A stretch of 64,000 nucleotides of DNA, taken from the NCBI RefSeq assembly GCF_009805585.1, contig NZ_VHIN01000002.1, positions 310,001-374,000 of the forward strand. Direction: 5' to 3'. Source of the DNA: Glutamicibacter sp. JC586. GTDB lineage: Bacteria; Actinomycetota; Actinomycetes; Actinomycetales; Micrococcaceae. The notes beneath the pieces are model-generated. The model was not told the DNA's origin. It did no database searches and was given only the letters and a program-made list of their open reading frames with translations. A program made the position numbers and the translations under genes. Of the stretch, positions 10,331 to 18,849 are shown piece after piece (position 1 is the stretch's first letter; each line of letters opens with the position of its first letter).

Positions 10331-11653
10331 CTAACGGCGCACAAAAAGCCCGATGGACTCCATATGGTGCGTATGTGGGTATAAATCGTGAATTTCCATG
10401 TGCTCTAATTCGTAGCCTCGGGAGGTCAAACGAGCGATATCACGTGCCAAAGATGCCGGGTCGCAGGACACGTAACAAATCCGAGAGACGCCACTTGACC
10501 CCAATTCCGCAGCCACTTGCTTATCAATTCCGGTACGCGGCGGATCGAGGACCACCGCATCAAGATCTGCGTCGCGGGCCACCTGACGAAGAACCTTTTC
10601 AACCCGTCCACGGATAACGGTGGCCTGAGAGTAATCACGCAAATTCTTCTTGGCGTCAGCGTGCGTTCCCGGCGCACCTTCGATAGAAAAGACTCGTCCC
10701 TCGCGCCCCACCGCCTTGGCCAGCGGAGCAGAGAACAGGCCGGCACCAGCGTAGAGATCAGCGATCTTTTCACCACGAGCAGGATCCAACAAATCCATGA
10801 CACGTTCGCTGAGTAGGGTTGCGGCCGTGCGATGAACTTGCCAGAAGCCTTCACCGGTAATCCGGAACTTCTCCCCCAGAACCTTTTCATTCAGCCACGG
10901 CGAACCGGCTAGTGTCTGCAACGACCCCTTGCCATCAGCTGCTGACCCTCCACGCTGACTGAAGGATGCCACGTTAACCCCTTCAGGGAACTGCTTAGCC
11001 ACCTTGGCAGCTGCACCTGGGGAAACCTCTGAGAGCAGCACCAAAACGGTACGATCATCCGCGCTCGAAACGGCAACTTCAACACGATCAATACCCGAGT
11101 AGTTGACCGTGTAGATTCCGCTGGCTTCAATGGCCGGATGCGCTAGCGGCATGTGGGCAATAGGGGTCAGTTCATTACTTCTGAACCCGCTCATTGCTAG
11201 TTTCCCGCCGGCATCCACCGAGTAGGACATGCGGGTGCGCCACCCCAGACCGTCAGCTGATCCGGCAACGGCTTGCACCTGAGGGAAGTTGTAATCTTCA
11301 GCTTTCAGCCCACCCAAGCGCGTGAACTGTTCGGCAGCAACCCGCGATTTGAGCTCACGTTGATGTTCCAATGAAATGTGCCCAAATTCGGCACCGCCCA
11401 CAGGATCACGGTGCTTTAGCGCATCAGCGGCATCCCAGAAGTGGGGCACTCGATGGTCACTTGCTTCATGAACCTCGACGACGTCCGCGCGCCAAAATTT
11501 TGCCTCCGTGGCAGAATCGGTCAAACGAACCGACACAAGCTCTCCAGGAATGCCGTGACGAACGAAAATTACGCGTCCTTCATGGCGGGCAACGGTATGT
11601 CCACCATGGGCGATGTTGCCCAAACGGACTTGGAGCATAGGTGATTCAGTCAT
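10331..11653 (-). CDS. TrmA/RlmD-family RNA (uracil-5) methyltransferase
   Basis: 440 residues from the ATG at 11653. An N-terminal TRAM-like RNA-binding domain (VRLGNIAHGGHTVAR...) is followed by the SAM domain with LYAGAGLFS (motif I), VVLDPPRTG (motif IV) and the nucleophile loop YVSCDPASLARD, whose cysteine attacks C6 of uridine. It should form 5-methyluridine in tRNA or 23S rRNA. The cysteine-rich cluster that binds a [4Fe-4S] in RlmD-type enzymes is absent: the equivalent region reads DPVGGAEFGHISLEHQ. Which RNA is modified cannot be told. It follows the potassium-importer gene by 26 bases and is probably co-transcribed. Confidence 0.87.
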   Translation of the reverse strand: MTESPMLQVRLGNIAHGGHTVARHEGRVIFVRHGIPGELVSVRLTDSATEAKFWRADVVEVHEASDHRVPHFWDAADALKHRDPVGGAEFGHISLEHQRELKSRVAAEQFTRLGGLKAEDYNFPQVQAVAGSADGLGWRTRMSYSVDAGGKLAMSGFRSNELTPIAHMPLAHPAIEASGIYTVNYSGIDRVEVAVSSADDRTVLVLLSEVSPGAAAKVAKQFPEGVNVASFSQRGGSAADGKGSLQTLAGSPWLNEKVLGEKFRITGEGFWQVHRTAATLLSERVMDLLDPARGEKIADLYAGAGLFSAPLAKAVGREGRVFSIEGAPGTHADAKKNLRDYSQATVIRGRVEKVLRQVARDADLDAVVLDPPRTGIDKQVAAELGSSGVSRICYVSCDPASLARDIARLTSRGYELEHMEIHDLYPHTHHMESIGLFVRR

Positions 11654-11679
11654 GATATTTTCTTTCGTAAGAAGCATTT

Positions 11680-13677
11680 TTAGCGGTGCGCGGAGTACTC
11701 TTCAGTGGCTCCGCCTCCACGTAGTTCGGGGTTGGCACTACGCAATCGCCATGGAACTGAAGCAATAACAACTCCAGGTTCATAGTGCAGGCGGTTCTTT
11801 ACACGTAAGGCAGTCTGGTTGTGCACCAGCTGTTCCCACCACTTCCCCACTACGTATTCGGGAATGTAAACAACAATGAGTTCTCGCGGCGAGGCACGTT
11901 TGATGGAGCGAATATGCTCAATCAGCGCGCCTGGAATATCTCGGTAGGGCGACGCCAAAGCCGTAATTGGAACCGGGATTTCTAGTCGATCCCAATCCTT
12001 GAGAGTCGTCTCAGTTTTTTCTCGCTCAACATCAACAATGATGGCTTCTAGCTTTGAAGGTCTGGAAGCTCGGGCGAAGGCCAAAGCTCGTAGCACCGGC
12101 TTGCGAACCGAAGAAACCAAAACCAACGCGTGCACACGAGACGGTAGGGCCGTGACGGCATAGTCTTCATCGACTTCCAGCTCGTCGTCGACCTTTTGAT
12201 AATGACGTTGCAAGGAATCCATAATCAGCATCAGAACCAGAATGCCCAGCACCGCAAGCCACGCGCCGTGAACGAATCTGGTAACCAACACAACAACAAG
12301 CACCAGTGCAGAAAGGACCAGTCCTACGAGATTTAGCAAACGCTTACGCTGTTTTGCTGCGCGGATTCGCCGGTCTGAAATAGGTACCAAGACACGTTTC
12401 CAGTGTTTGAGCATTCCTAGCTGGCTGAGCGTAAAGGAAACAAAAACACCCACAACGTACAGCTGTACCAGCAAGGTAACGTCACCCTGGAACAGCAGTA
12501 CTAAGATGATCGCCGCAACCCCTAGGGACAAGATGCCGTTGGAGAATCCCAGACGATCACCACGCGTTCGTAGCTGACGAGGTAAAAACCCGTCAGTAGC
12601 CAGATGGCTGGCCAGCAGCGGGAAAGAGTTGAAGGCTTGATTACCGGCCAGAAGCAGAACGGCGATGGTCAGGACGGATACGATGATCAGGCCCAAGGTG
12701 TAGTCACCAAATACGGCCTGAGCAAGCTGTCCCAAAACCGGTACCTGTACGAAATTCGGTGAAATCGGCTGGCCATGAAGTAAGAAGGAGGACTGAGGAT
12801 CAGCCACCACCTTGATGCCGGTGGCTCGGGCCAACATGAGCGTTCCCAAGGTTAGAACGCCAGAGAGTAGACCAAGAACCAAAAGGATCCGGCCGGCGTT
12901 TTTTGCTCGTGGCTTGGCCAAGGTCTGAACGTTAGAAATAGGAACTTCGATACCAGTCAAGGCTGCAGAGCCGGTACTGAAGGCACGCAAAATTAGCAAG
13001 GCACCAACAACACCGTGCAGGCCATTTGTGAACTGAGCCTCGGGAACGATGGTGAACTCGGCGCTTGGGGCGTGGCCGAGGTTTCCGGTCAGTGCCATCA
13101 CACCACCGATGGCGATCAGCACCAACATTCCCGCCACAAATAGATAGACGGGAATGGCCAGAGTCCATCGCCCCTGCCCGGTGCCGCGTAGGTTGCCGAC
13201 GACCAAGACTGCCACCAATGTTGCAGCTACCCAGGCTTTGTACTCGCCCAGGAACGGGAAAATCGCGCTGAGATACGCGGCGGCCGAGGAAGTCGAAACT
13301 GCGACTGTCAATACGAAGTCAACCAAGAGCGCCGCGGCCACTGCTGTGCCAGGACGTGCGCCGAGGTTCTTCTTAACGATTTCGTAGTCACCGCCGCCCG
13401 AGGGGTACTCAACCACGGACTGTCGATACGAAAGCACCAACACCACCAGGACCGCGAGTACCGCAAGGCCCACTACTGGCGAGAGCATCGTGGCTGCAAT
13501 ACCAGCCATGGCTAGGGTAAGCAGGATTTCATCGGGCGCGTACGCCAAAGAGGACAGGGCGCTGGAGGAGAAAATCGGCAGCGCAACGTTAGGTGGGAGC
13601 GGCTTCTTTTTCAGCTGTTCAGTGCTGAAAGGCCGGCCCACAAGAATCCTCTTGAGACCATCAAATAATGCAGGCAC
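11680..13677 (-). CDS. KimA-like APC-superfamily potassium importer
   Basis: 665 residues: about 12 hydrophobic segments up to residue 500, then a soluble C-terminal domain. The N terminus (KRILVGRP...SSSALSSLAYAPDEILL) matches KimA (formerly YdaO) of Bacillus subtilis, a proton-coupled K+ importer, as does the C-terminal segment with VVYIPEYVVGKWWEQLVHNQTA. Known KimA is inhibited by c-di-AMP binding between its cytoplasmic domains; whether this holds here is inference. The GTG start at 13677 has no Shine-Dalgarno but has TAACGT six bases upstream, suggesting a leaderless message. It is divergent from two TrkA-type genes, which supports a potassium role. Confidence 0.82.
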   Translation of the reverse strand: MPALFDGLKRILVGRPFSTEQLKKKPLPPNVALPIFSSSALSSLAYAPDEILLTLAMAGIAATMLSPVVGLAVLAVLVVLVLSYRQSVVEYPSGGGDYEIVKKNLGARPGTAVAAALLVDFVLTVAVSTSSAAAYLSAIFPFLGEYKAWVAATLVAVLVVGNLRGTGQGRWTLAIPVYLFVAGMLVLIAIGGVMALTGNLGHAPSAEFTIVPEAQFTNGLHGVVGALLILRAFSTGSAALTGIEVPISNVQTLAKPRAKNAGRILLVLGLLSGVLTLGTLMLARATGIKVVADPQSSFLLHGQPISPNFVQVPVLGQLAQAVFGDYTLGLIIVSVLTIAVLLLAGNQAFNSFPLLASHLATDGFLPRQLRTRGDRLGFSNGILSLGVAAIILVLLFQGDVTLLVQLYVVGVFVSFTLSQLGMLKHWKRVLVPISDRRIRAAKQRKRLLNLVGLVLSALVLVVVLVTRFVHGAWLAVLGILVLMLIMDSLQRHYQKVDDELEVDEDYAVTALPSRVHALVLVSSVRKPVLRALAFARASRPSKLEAIIVDVEREKTETTLKDWDRLEIPVPITALASPYRDIPGALIEHIRSIKRASPRELIVVYIPEYVVGKWWEQLVHNQTALRVKNRLHYEPGVVIASVPWRLRSANPELRGGGATEEYSAHR

Positions 13678-13691
13678 GAGATAACGTTATC
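13678..13691 (-). promoter_or_regulatory. Palindrome covering the predicted -10 of the KimA-like gene
   Basis: GATAACGTTATC (13680-13691) is a perfect 12-bp palindrome. On the minus strand it contains TAACGT, a TANNNT -10 hexamer 6 bases before the GTG at 13677. It could be an operator that blocks RNA polymerase. Confidence 0.4.
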
Positions 13692-13821
13692 GCAGGTGCG
13701 CAAGCCACACGGGAGGTTCACCGCCAATAATCTTTGCCCGAACAGCGCTATTGTTGCATTCGGAGCACACTTAGACAGTGCACCTAACAAACAGCACGAG
13801 CAGCAATCCAAGGAGTTCTTG

Positions 13822-14499
13822 GTGGCACATTTTGTGATCATGGGATGCGGACGCGTCGGCGTTTCACTGGCCCATACACTGGATTCAGCAGGGCATTCAG
13901 TAGCCATTATTGATCAGGATGCCCATGCGTTCCGGCGCTTGAGCAAGGACTTCTCTGGACTGACGGTCACTGGTCGCGGTTTTGACCGAGATACCTTGCA
14001 AGCCGCTAAAATCGACGAAGCTTATGCTTTTGCCGCTGTCTCCAGCGGTGATAATTCCAACATTCTTGCTACGCGGGTAGCTCGCGAAAGCTATAACGTG
14101 CCACATGTTGTCGCACGTATTTACGACCCAGGGCGTGCCGAAATATATCAACGTCTAGGCATCCCCACCGTAGCTGCCGTGCGTTGGAGTACAGATCAGG
14201 TCCTACGCCGAATCTTGCCGGACTATTCGATGCGCGGAGACTACCGCGAACCTTCCGGCCGTTTGGTACTTTCCGAAGTTGCCCTACATCGAGAGTGGTA
14301 TGGCCGACTGGTTAAGGATTTAGAGGCTGCATCCGGAGTTCGCGTGGCTTATCTGACTCGCTTTGGCGAAGGGACCATCCCACAAAACCGCACGCGGATC
14401 CAGGGCGGCGACTTAGTGCATGTGATGATGCGCCTAGACCAGAGCAAGGATGTTGAAAAAATTCTTGCAAGCCCCCCGACTCCACTGTCCAACGACTAA
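13822..14499 (+). CDS. TrkA-type RCK potassium-channel regulator (first of two)
   Basis: 225 residues from the GTG at 13822, chosen because AAGGAG lies 6 bases upstream; the frame is open upstream to 13696. It has a TrkA_N Rossmann domain (FVIMGCGRVGVSLAHTL, GxGxxG motif, and the NAD/ATP-binding acid in VAIIDQDA), followed by a TrkA_C-like domain from about residue 140. Such proteins bind nucleotides and gate K+ uptake subunits. The order matches M. tuberculosis ceoB. No TrkH/KtrB membrane subunit is in the window, and the only adjacent transporter is the divergent KimA-like protein. Confidence 0.88.
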   Translation: MAHFVIMGCGRVGVSLAHTLDSAGHSVAIIDQDAHAFRRLSKDFSGLTVTGRGFDRDTLQAAKIDEAYAFAAVSSGDNSNILATRVARESYNVPHVVARIYDPGRAEIYQRLGIPTVAAVRWSTDQVLRRILPDYSMRGDYREPSGRLVLSEVALHREWYGRLVKDLEAASGVRVAYLTRFGEGTIPQNRTRIQGGDLVHVMMRLDQSKDVEKILASPPTPLSND

Positions 14500-14513
14500 T
14501 TGAGAGGACCTCG

Positions 14514-15179
14514 ATGAAGGTCATGATTGCCGGAGCCGGTTCAGTAGGTTCCTCTATCGCCCGCGAGCTCGTGATCAACGATCATGAAGTACTACTCATT
14601 GATATCGAACCAGAAATGGCCGAGCGAGAAGATCTTGAAGGCGTCAAGTGGCTGATCGGAGATGCCTGCGAATTAGCGGTCCTGCAGCAAGCGCGGCTTG
14701 AAGATTACGACGTGGTCGTCTCTGCCAGTGGTGATGACAAAGTTAATCTTGTCGTCTCGCTCCTAGCAAAGAGTGAGTTTGGAATTCGCCGCACCGTGGG
14801 ACGTGTGAACAATCCTAAGAATGAATGGATGTTTGATGATGCGTGGGGCGTGGACGTTGCGGTCAGTACCCCTCGTTTGATGACCGCCTTGGTTGAGGAA
14901 GCCGTGGAAGTCGGGGATCTCGTGCGCCTGCTAACCCTGAAGACCGGTGAGGTCTACATGGTTGAATTCACTGTCCCCCACGATTCAGCACTCATTGGCC
15001 GAACTATCGGTCGAATTCCTTGGCCGCAAGACACCACGCTCATGGCGGTGGTGCGCGACAAGACGCCATTCCCACCAAGCGCCGATGATGTGATTGAGGG
15101 TGGCGATGAAATCTTCTTCATCACCACCCCAGAAGCAGAATCGTTACTGCGCCGTACCCTTCGCGACGCGACCCGCTAA
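14514..15179 (+). CDS. TrkA-type RCK potassium-channel regulator (second of two)
   Basis: 221 residues. The N-terminal Rossmann motif is MIAGAGSVGSSIARELV with the acid in VLLIDIEPE, then the conserved GDACELAVL and SASGDDKVNLV segments; the C-terminal TrkA_C domain holds HDSALIGRTIGRIPWP. It starts 14 bases after the preceding paralogue behind GAGAGGACC, so the two are one operon and may form hetero-oligomeric rings. It corresponds to ceoC in M. tuberculosis. Its TAA stop overlaps the stop of the convergent DUF3159 gene (15176-15179). Confidence 0.9.
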   Translation: MKVMIAGAGSVGSSIARELVINDHEVLLIDIEPEMAEREDLEGVKWLIGDACELAVLQQARLEDYDVVVSASGDDKVNLVVSLLAKSEFGIRRTVGRVNNPKNEWMFDDAWGVDVAVSTPRLMTALVEEAVEVGDLVRLLTLKTGEVYMVEFTVPHDSALIGRTIGRIPWPQDTTLMAVVRDKTPFPPSADDVIEGGDEIFFITTPEAESLLRRTLRDATR

Positions 15180-15919
15180 CTTTCAGTCGACTCCTGAACG
15201 GAGGTAGTCGCATCCGCAGCAGGCTTGGAAAGCAACCAAGCAAACCACAAACCTGCGGCGTACAGAGGAACGCCCATGAGCGCACGCGCTAGACCCAACG
15301 CCACAACATGGTCCGTGTAGTACATCGGCAGTTGGACCGCGAGTCTGGCCGCAAACACGCCGATGACTACCCATGTAGCAATCTGATAACGACGTAACCG
15401 GTCCGCTTTTTTGCGCCATTCAACGCCTTCATTGCGGATGAAACCAAAAAGCAATCCGATCAATGGCCACCGAATTACTACTGAAATGATCAAGCCCAGC
15501 AGATAGGCGCCGGAAGTGTAAAAGCCCGGAATGTAGTAGTCCTTGGCATTACCGGAATGGCGTGCCGCGAACGCACAAATGAGGATACCGATCAGCCCGG
15601 AAGCGGACTGGATGAGGCTAGAGCGTCTGGCTAAGCGAACCACCATGAACAGCACCCCAAGGCTTATTGAGGTGATCAGCGCCCAGCCCAGGTTCGACGT
15701 CAGTGCAAAAACCATGATGAACAAGAATCCGGGCACCACGGTTTCCAAGATTCCGCGCACACCACCGACGGTGGATAGCAGGTCGATTCCTCCATCAGCG
15801 TTCTGCGAGATCTTTGAATTTGCACCAATCATCTCGGCAAAACTCGGCTTAGAGTCTTGCGCTGACTCCGATGGCTCTTCAGACCTTGGGTCCTCGTTGC
15901 GCATGCTGCTCACTTTCAT
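15176..15919 (-). CDS. DUF3159 membrane protein
   Basis: 247 residues. An acidic soluble N terminus of about 50 residues is followed by five or six membrane helices, with the family stretch GGVRGILETVVPGFLF and the motif RLARRSSLIQ between helices. DUF3159 proteins are actinobacterial inner-membrane proteins of unknown function, found beside the ceoBC genes in mycobacteria. The ATG at 15919 gives the longest frame; the ATG at 15904 is an alternative, and neither has a strong ribosome-binding site. The stop codon overlaps that of the convergent TrkA gene. Confidence 0.8.
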   Translation of the reverse strand: MKVSSMRNEDPRSEEPSESAQDSKPSFAEMIGANSKISQNADGGIDLLSTVGGVRGILETVVPGFLFIMVFALTSNLGWALITSISLGVLFMVVRLARRSSLIQSASGLIGILICAFAARHSGNAKDYYIPGFYTSGAYLLGLIISVVIRWPLIGLLFGFIRNEGVEWRKKADRLRRYQIATWVVIGVFAARLAVQLPMYYTDHVVALGLARALMGVPLYAAGLWFAWLLSKPAADATTSVQESTES

Positions 15920-15968
15920 TGGTTCAACAGCATGTTTGCTGCCCCGCCTCAGCGGAAACTTTGTTCAA

Positions 15969-16343
15969 TCATCCTCGCACCACGGGAACGATAACGTAAC
16001 GAGGATTAAAGATGGTGGGAACTTGATCAACTGGTGCGACCATTCCCGAGTATTCGACTTTTACTCCCGGCTTGATCCCTGGAACAGATTTCTGCCCCAT
16101 GAACACCAGCCTCACGTGTGCCACAGTTCCTTGTCGTGCTGCCTCGCTACCCAGCTTGTCAACAACCACGGCTTTGAGCAGTGGAGGCTGATTCGGTGGT
16201 GAATAACTCACCGACTGGACGTAGCCCATATGCTTCACTCGGCCTTTGACAGGCAATTGGTCCAAGTTCTCCAAACACAGGTAATCCACTGTTGGATCGG
16301 CAGGACCGAGTTGCGGCGTTATGGGGTTTTCTCTGAGCGACAT
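15969..16343 (-). CDS. OB-fold nucleic-acid-binding domain protein
   Basis: 124 residues. Residues 30-110 alternate in strands typical of an OB fold (VKGRVKHMGYVQSV, PLLKAVVVDKL, VAHVRLVFMGQK, GVKVEYSGMVAP). Actinobacterial proteins of this size at this locus are annotated as OB-fold nucleic-acid-binding proteins; the function is not known and nucleic-acid binding is inferred from the fold. It begins two bases after the DUF3710 stop, so the two are co-transcribed and probably coupled. Confidence 0.75.
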   Translation of the reverse strand: MSLRENPITPQLGPADPTVDYLCLENLDQLPVKGRVKHMGYVQSVSYSPPNQPPLLKAVVVDKLGSEAARQGTVAHVRLVFMGQKSVPGIKPGVKVEYSGMVAPVDQVPTIFNPRYVIVPVVRG

Positions 16344-16345
16344 CT

Positions 16346-17035
16346 CTAGCCGATCTGGGTGATTTCTGGTCCGCGCTCTGGACGCTTCAGATCTGGCTGG
16401 GCGTCTTCACTAACTGGGCGGGTCTGCGCATTTGCTGGCACGCTCAGCGGCAACAATTCTGCAGGAGGCAACGGCTTGTCTCCGCGGTTCACGATGACAT
16501 CTTGCAGAACACTCTCAACGGTTTGTGCCGCTTCTTCGTCGGAAATGGCATTACCACCAATGACGGCCCGCAGGAACCAACGTGGTCCGTCAATGCCAAC
16601 AAAACGCAAGGCTACATGGCCTGCGCGACCGTCAGGCAGTTGCTGAGGAACACGCGCCAGCAGCTCTTCACCGTAAGCGCCATCGCGTTTGAAAATCTCA
16701 CCGTTCTGGGCGGTGATATCACTCTTGATCTTGTCCTTGATGCCGGGCCAAAGGGATTCAGACTTGGACGAGGAGAAGGCCATGAGCTGAACGCGAGACT
16801 CTGCAATTTCCAGTGACACTGCGATGACTCGTTGGTTGGACTCTTCAACGTCCATTCGTACTTTCAAACCAGTCACCGGCTTGATGAGTATGGACCCAAA
16901 ATCTAGGTATTCATCAGTATTGTCGACATCTTTAACATCGAACGGGCCAGTTTTTGGCTCTTCAGCCTCAACGACCGCCTCGGTTGATTCAACCGCAGGT
17001 TCCTGCTCTTTGGATTTTTTACGCTTAAAAATCAT
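16346..17035 (-). CDS. DUF3710 protein
   Basis: 229 residues. A basic start (MIFKRKKSKEQE) and an acidic, low-complexity segment to about residue 45 precede the DUF3710 core (GPFDVKDVDNTDEYLDFGS, VQLMAFSSSK, LWPGIKDKIKSDI, GPRWFLRAVIGGNA). The family is actinobacterial and of unknown function. AAGGA lies about 4 bases before the ATG at 17035. It lies between dut and the OB-fold gene, the same order as in mycobacteria, which suggests an ancient unit around dUTPase. Confidence 0.85.
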   Translation of the reverse strand: MIFKRKKSKEQEPAVESTEAVVEAEEPKTGPFDVKDVDNTDEYLDFGSILIKPVTGLKVRMDVEESNQRVIAVSLEIAESRVQLMAFSSSKSESLWPGIKDKIKSDITAQNGEIFKRDGAYGEELLARVPQQLPDGRAGHVALRFVGIDGPRWFLRAVIGGNAISDEEAAQTVESVLQDVIVNRGDKPLPPAELLPLSVPANAQTRPVSEDAQPDLKRPERGPEITQIG

Positions 17036-17074
17036 GGTGTCCTTAAAATCTGCGTTTGCTGTCCGCGCTAGTAC

Positions 17075-17530
17075 TTAAGCGCTGAATCCACCAGTGGATC
17101 CAAAGCCTGAAGCTCCCCGTGCAGTCTCTTCCAACGAATCAACTTGGGTGAAAGCGGCCTGCTCAACTTTCTGAATTACTAGCTGGGCAATGCGGTCTCC
17201 GCGGTTCACGGTGAACGGCTCTGTCCGATCAGTATTGAGTAAGGTGACCATGATCTCACCACGGTAACCAGCATCAACAGTACCCGGTGCATTGACCACA
17301 GTAATTCCGTGCTTAGCGGCCAGACCGCTGCGTGGATGCACGAGGCCTACATAGCCGTGCGGAATGGCCAAGGCAATGCCGGTACGCACCAACGCACGCT
17401 CTCCTGGCTGAAGTACGACGCCTTCACGTGCGTGCAAGTCAGCACCCGCATCAGATGGATGCGCGTAGCTTGGTACAGGTAGTTCGCTGTCAAGCATTTT
17501 GATGGCAATCGAAAGTGTTGGCTCACTCAT
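17075..17530 (-). CDS. dut: Deoxyuridine 5'-triphosphate nucleotidohydrolase
   Basis: 151 residues from the ATG at 17530; an in-frame ATG at 17563 exists, but the family alignment and GGGGGA upstream favour the shorter form. It cleaves dUTP to dUMP and pyrophosphate, keeping uracil out of DNA and feeding dTMP synthesis. All five trimeric dUTPase motifs are present: DAGADLHA (1), PRSGLA (2), [11 protein letters not shown] (3), [10 protein letters not shown] (4) and the C-terminal arm [10 protein letters not shown] (5). It is first in the minus-strand run with DUF3710 and the OB-fold gene. Confidence 0.95.
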   Translation of the reverse strand: MSEPTLSIAIKMLDSELPVPSYAHPSDAGADLHAREGVVLQPGERALVRTGIALAIPHGYVGLVHPRSGLAAKHGITVVNAPGTVDAGYRGEIMVTLLNTDRTEPFTVNRGDRIAQLVIQKVEQAAFTQVDSLEETARGASGFGSTGGFSA

Positions 17531-17670
17531 CGGTGTGGTAGTCCCCCGGATGTCTAGCGACATGATCGTTCATATGTTTCGTTGACTTAACTCTATCGCG
17601 CAGTCCTTAGAAAGACCTGTTCACACCGGTGCAGTCTGCGTTCAAAGAAATATTGCCTAGACTTGGAATC

Positions 17671-18204
17671 ATGAGTAATACCAGCCCCGAGGCTTCGCGC
17701 GTTCTGTACACCGAAAAACTTTGGCCCTCGGCCAGCACCTGGATTTGGCCAGTCATCATTGCGATCACCGCAGGCGTTGCAGTTGCCCCAATCAACGCTA
17801 TTCTCGGCTGGAGCGTTGGCGTGGCATTTCTGATTGCTTTGGTCGTAATCTTCATCGTGCGAGTACCGGCCATCGAAATTACCGAAAGCACCATTTCAGC
17901 GGGCCGCGCGAGCATCGAACGCAAATACATCGGTGAAGTCACCGGTTACCGCGGCGAGGAAGCCTTCAAGCAGCGAGGTCAAAAACTTCACGGCTTGGCG
18001 TACATGGTCCTTCGAGGCTATCTCGACGGTGTAGTGAAGATGGAGGTCACTGACGAGCGTGACACCACGCCATACTGGTTGGTTTCAACCCGTCGTCCTG
18101 AAGAATTCGCCGCTGCCCTCTCCGGGGTCATGTATGAGTTCACCGAAGAAGGCAAACTCGAATCCGAGGAGCGAGAGCAGGCTCACGAAGCCAACGAAGA
18201 ATAA
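17671..18204 (+). CDS. DUF3093 membrane protein
   Basis: 177 residues from the ATG at 17671. Two adjacent membrane helices (about residues 20-60) are followed by a cytoplasmic domain with IEITESTISAGRA and YWLVSTRRPEEFAAAL, the family signature, and an acidic tail. DUF3093 is an actinobacterial family of unknown function. TAGACT sits 7 bases before the ATG and there is no Shine-Dalgarno, so the message may be leaderless. It is divergent from dut, as in M. tuberculosis (Rv2697c/Rv2698). Confidence 0.82.
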   Translation: MSNTSPEASRVLYTEKLWPSASTWIWPVIIAITAGVAVAPINAILGWSVGVAFLIALVVIFIVRVPAIEITESTISAGRASIERKYIGEVTGYRGEEAFKQRGQKLHGLAYMVLRGYLDGVVKMEVTDERDTTPYWLVSTRRPEEFAAALSGVMYEFTEEGKLESEEREQAHEANEE

Positions 18205-18256
18205 CAGCACCTCACCAGCTCTTCTGAGCGGGTTACCAAGAACCCACCAGTACCTC

Positions 18257-18293
18257 TAGATCCTCAACACTTCTGAAAAGTGTTGGGGATCTA
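18257..18293. terminator. Hairpin between convergent DUF3093 and DUF4193 genes
   Basis: A 16-bp stem (one G-U pair) with a 5-base loop. Its right arm reaches into the DUF4193 stop codon at 18291-18293. There is no long T-run. Confidence 0.6.
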
Positions 18294-18590
18294 TCCTTCG
18301 CACTCGCTACAGAATTTCTGACCGTTATCCTCACGGACCAGCTGTGTACGGTGACGGACCATAAAGCACGAAGCACAGGTGAATTCATCTGCTTGCTCGG
18401 CCATCACTTCGATGCTTGCTTCTTCTTGGGCAGTTTCTCCGCCAGGCAAGACGAAATCTTCGGCCAAGGAGATTTCTGATTCGTCGATGAGGTTAGCCAT
18501 CTCAACGCCCTTGGCAGCTTTGAGCTTGGCAATTTCCTTGGCGCGTGCTTCATCGGAGAGGATCGTCGGTGCAGCAGATTCAGATGTCAT
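18291..18590 (-). CDS. DUF4193 zinc-ribbon protein
   Basis: 99 residues from the ATG at 18590; the frame is open to 18641, but AAGAG lies upstream of the chosen start and family members begin here. A lysine-rich helix (ARAKEIAKLKAAKG) and an acidic middle precede a C-terminal four-cysteine zinc site: TCASCFMVRHR and KFCSECEG (CxxC-x20-CxxC). DUF4193 is restricted to actinobacteria and its function is unknown. The small size, zinc ribbon and charged helix suggest a nucleic-acid- or protein-binding regulator, but this is inference. Confidence 0.85.
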   Translation of the reverse strand: MTSESAAPTILSDEARAKEIAKLKAAKGVEMANLIDESEISLAEDFVLPGGETAQEEASIEVMAEQADEFTCASCFMVRHRTQLVREDNGQKFCSECEG

Positions 18591-18849
18591 GATAATTTTT
18601 TGCTCTTTTCTGCAGGTCATCGTCCAGGCCGGTAACATCATTGAGTGAAAAATTGTACCGGCATAGAAGTATAACGTTCTTAGGCAGGATCCATTCCTTC
18701 GCTGCTCTGGCTATGCCACGGGCAGAAGGAATAGGAAATACGACGTGAAGTTGATGACTATTCTTGCGCCACACCCGGTGCGGTGGTAGGAAATCAGCCT
18801 CCAAGGTGGCAGAGTTTTACTCAGGAAATAGAGCGTGTGGAGGGTATTA

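Noticed and set aside
13678-13821. c-di-AMP (ydaO-type) riboswitch before the KimA-like gene
   Set aside because: The predicted -10 is 6 bases from the start codon, leaving no leader, and I could not find the aptamer's conserved pairing in this 144-bp gap.
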